Shown here: one piece after another, positions 6,860 to 8,108 of the stretch
Position numbering within the stretch: the first letter of the stretch is position 1
How the letters are laid out: each line of letters begins with the position of its first letter
DNA from: Oscillospiraceae bacterium
Lineage (GTDB): Bacteria; Bacillota; Clostridia; Oscillospirales; Oscillospiraceae
Assembly (NCBI GenBank): GCA_031264545.1
Contig: JAISDV010000006.1
Span: 1-8,108, forward strand
Direction of reading: 5' to 3'
DNA length: 8,108 nucleotides
Made by a program: the position numbers and the translations under genes
The notes under the pieces: model-generated
What the model saw: the letters and a program-made list of their open reading frames with translations, nothing else
Database searches by the model: none
What the model was told of the DNA's origin: nothing

Positions 6860-6898
6860 CCGTGCCATGATTTCGGCAATGATGGAGCCATGACACGG
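6860..6898 (+). other. Imperfect stem-loop after the ATPase gene
   Basis: CCGTG (6860-6864) pairs with CACGG (6894-6898). After one mismatch CATG pairs with CATG, then after another mismatch come further pairs including three G-U pairs, around a loop near 6876-6882. It begins five bases after the ATPase stop codon. The sequence after it (GTTCTCTC) has no T run, so it is at best a leaky terminator; an mRNA 3'-end stabiliser or processing site is equally possible. Confidence 0.4.
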
Positions 6899-6920
6899 GT
6901 TCTCTCGAAGCTTGCCGGTT

Positions 6921-6929
6921 TGTTATAAT
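6921..6929 (+). promoter_or_regulatory. Extended -10 promoter candidate for the TIR gene
   Basis: TGT-TATAAT (TG at 6921-6922, TATAAT at 6924-6929) is a perfect -10 hexamer with the TGN extension. No good -35 is visible at the right distance, which is tolerated by extended -10 promoters. Initiation near 6936 would give a leader of about 114 bases. The TIR gene could therefore be expressed separately from, or in addition to, the upstream operon. Confidence 0.5.
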
Positions 6930-6981
6930 GTCTGTATCAGACCGAGGCTCTGCGGACGTATGTTTGCGATTGAGCGTATTG

Positions 6982-7018
6982 CCGAACCAGTGGAGAAAAT
7001 CCTCTAAACTGTGTTCGG
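6982..7018 (+). other. Leader stem-loop upstream of the TIR gene
   Basis: CCGAAC (6982-6987) pairs with GTTCGG (7013-7018). With one bulged T, CAGT pairs with ACTG, and beyond an internal GG/AA loop AGA pairs with TCT. The hairpin ends 15 bases before the ribosome binding site (7034-7043), so it does not hide it, but it would structure the 5' leader and could protect the mRNA or bind a regulator. Confidence 0.45.
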
Positions 7019-7033
7019 GGTCAGAGCTGCGGG

Positions 7034-7043
7034 AAAGGAAGGG
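7034..7043 (+). promoter_or_regulatory. Ribosome binding site deciding the TIR start
   Basis: AAAGGAAGGG lies six bases before the ATG at 7050 and supports that start. An ATG at 7045 opens a frame that stops after two codons, so it cannot be the gene start. The in-frame GTG at 7011 has no comparable site. Confidence 0.7.
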
Positions 7044-7049
7044 AATGGC

Positions 7050-8108
7050 ATGAACATTATCCGCAGAGCGAGAGGCGCAGAGCTCCCAAAACGGATGCAA
7101 AAAATATTCTTCAGTTGTGATGCGGGCAATGCAGACGGCAGAAGTGCGCTGATCAGCGATCTGCTTTCAATGGACGCGGGGATGGATTGTGTCGTATCGT
7201 ATCTTGCTATTCCCGGCGAGGACATCGACGAAAACGCGTTAAAGGACGAGCTGCAGGAAAATCAGGCTTTAGTGCTGTGGGTAACAGACGAATTGCTGAG
7301 CGCTGTAGCAGGCAGCGCTTTCCCGATTGAGTACCGTATAGCAGAAGAGCTGCATATTCCCATTTTGCCAATCGCAAACGACGGCAGCCTTTTTCCGCGT
7401 TTTACCGAAATAGCGGGGGCGATACATGGCATCGCCATGAACGATGCCGAATATAGAACGCAGCTGAAAGCGCAGTTGGAATCGTTTCTCGCCTCTGAGG
7501 AGGTCATTCGACAAATTCAGGAAAGGGCTTTCACCGCTGAGGTGTTTTTAAGTTACCGCAAGAAGGACATTAAAGACGCCCGGCGTTTCATGAAAGCGTT
7601 TCACGATCTCGAGAAATTTGATGCCATTTCTATCTGGTACGACGGCTTTCTGACAGCCGGAAGAAACTTTGATTATGAAATCCGGGATTCTATCACAAAC
7701 TGCGGCGCGTTTGTATTGCTGGTCACGCCGAATTTGGCCACCGAGGGCAATTATGTTCAGACTGCAGAATATCCCTTTGCCCGGCAGATGAATAAGCCGG
7801 TGGTCCCGGCCGCAACTATTCCCACCGACCAGGCACGATTTGCCGCGCTGTTTCCCGGCGCAGGCTTGGCCGTTTCTGTAGATAACTCCGCCGCTCTGCG
7901 TACCGTTTTCCTTGAAAAGCTTGACGAGTCCGCTTACAAGTGGCAAATGGACAGTGAACGGGCCTATTTGCTTGGGATAGCCTATGTAAAGGGCCTTGGC
8001 GTTGAAAGGGATTTTGACCGGGGAATGCGCCTGCTGAAGAAAGCTGCGGATGGCAGCGACTTATCCGCATTGCGGGCAGCTCAGCAGCTTGCCGGCCTTT
8101 ATCAAAAT
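7050..8108 (+). CDS. Tandem TIR-like domains with Sel1-like repeats, 3' end outside window
   Basis: 353 codons are visible and the frame is open at the right edge. Residues about 17-130 form a first TIR-like domain (strand KIFFSCD, strand ALVLWVTDELLS, then EYRIAEELHIPILPI). Residues 162-256 form a clearer TIR domain: AEVFLSYRKKD, WYDGFLTAGRNFDYEI as the loop-and-helix region, and AFVLLVTPNL. Both contain Glu-Tyr-x2-Ala-x5-Pro-x2-Pro, at E94 and E240; this Glu sits where TIR NADases carry their catalytic Glu. Residues about 302-340 are a Sel1-like repeat (AYLLGIAYVKGLGVERDFDR, then GMRLLKKAADGS), and a second begins at the edge. Prokaryotic TIR domains typically cleave NAD+ or convert it to cyclic ADP-ribose-type signals, and Sel1 repeats are protein-binding solenoids. 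This is the probable effector or signal-making arm of the neighbouring AAA+/RyR system. It is cytoplasmic, with no signal peptide or membrane segment seen. NADase activity is not shown by sequence alone; the first copy may be structural. Confidence 0.88.
   Translation, partial: MNIIRRARGAELPKRMQKIFFSCDAGNADGRSALISDLLSMDAGMDCVVSYLAIPGEDIDENALKDELQENQALVLWVTDELLSAVAGSAFPIEYRIAEELHIPILPIANDGSLFPRFTEIAGAIHGIAMNDAEYRTQLKAQLESFLASEEVIRQIQERAFTAEVFLSYRKKDIKDARRFMKAFHDLEKFDAISIWYDGFLTAGRNFDYEIRDSITNCGAFVLLVTPNLATEGNYVQTAEYPFARQMNKPVVPAATIPTDQARFAALFPGAGLAVSVDNSAALRTVFLEKLDESAYKWQMDSERAYLLGIAYVKGLGVERDFDRGMRLLKKAADGSDLSALRAAQQLAGLYQN

Noticed and set aside
5995..6891. Minus-strand open frames of 144 and 138 residues opposite the ATPase gene
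   Set aside because: They are antisense to the AAA+/RyR coding sequence and carry no recognisable motifs.
7262..8070. Several minus-strand open frames opposite the TIR gene
   Set aside because: They overlap TIR and Sel1 motifs on the plus strand and lack start signals.
1..8108. CRISPR array, tRNA, rRNA or insertion-sequence ends
   Set aside because: No regularly spaced direct repeats, no cloverleaf or rRNA-like stretch and no transposase-like frame were seen on either strand.

Overview
The window reads as chromosomal DNA from a Gram-positive anaerobe, most likely a member of the Clostridia (Bacillota). The evidence is indirect: purine-rich Shine-Dalgarno sites (AGGAGGG at the lipoprotein, GGAGGG at the ATPase), a sigma-A-type promoter (TTGACA, 17 bp, TATGCT), a type II signal peptide with a LAGC lipobox, and a TIR protein with Sel1-like repeats, an architecture familiar from this group. 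No rRNA, tRNA, CRISPR array or insertion sequence was found.

Layout. Bases 1-297 hold no supportable gene. They contain two tandem intrinsic terminators facing the minus strand and a third partial copy of one terminator arm. Next, on the minus strand, is a decayed fragment resembling the C-terminal half of a uracil-DNA-glycosylase-family protein, with a one-base frameshift in a short C run. A full-length lipoprotein of 646 residues follows on the minus strand, probably a carbohydrate-binding module joined to an (alpha/alpha)-barrel. A non-coding stretch of about 310 bp with a 12-bp hairpin palindrome and a strong plus-strand promoter separates it from the divergent right-hand cluster.

The right-hand cluster, all plus strand, is the most interesting part. 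(1) A protein of about 485 residues has an N-terminal XRE/Cro-type helix-turn-helix and a large C-terminal part I do not recognise. (2) Overlapping it by ATGA is a 794-residue protein: an unassigned N-terminal half, an AAA+ ATPase core with Walker A, Walker B, sensor and arginine-finger candidates, and a C-terminal RyR (ryanodine-receptor) domain that appears to be a tandem pair. (3) After a structured 194-bp gap with its own extended -10 promoter comes a protein with two tandem TIR-like domains followed by Sel1-like repeats; it runs off the right edge.

The combination of regulator, AAA+/RyR ATPase and TIR-Sel1 effector fits a nucleotide-linked immune or conflict system. Known prokaryotic TIR domains cleave NAD+ or make cyclic ADP-ribose isomers, and eukaryotic ryanodine receptors are functionally linked to cyclic ADP-ribose. 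A working hypothesis is that the RyR part of the ATPase senses or gates a TIR-derived or related nucleotide, while the Sel1 repeats and the unassigned domains recognise the trigger. This is inference: the sequence shows the domains and their order, not the activity.
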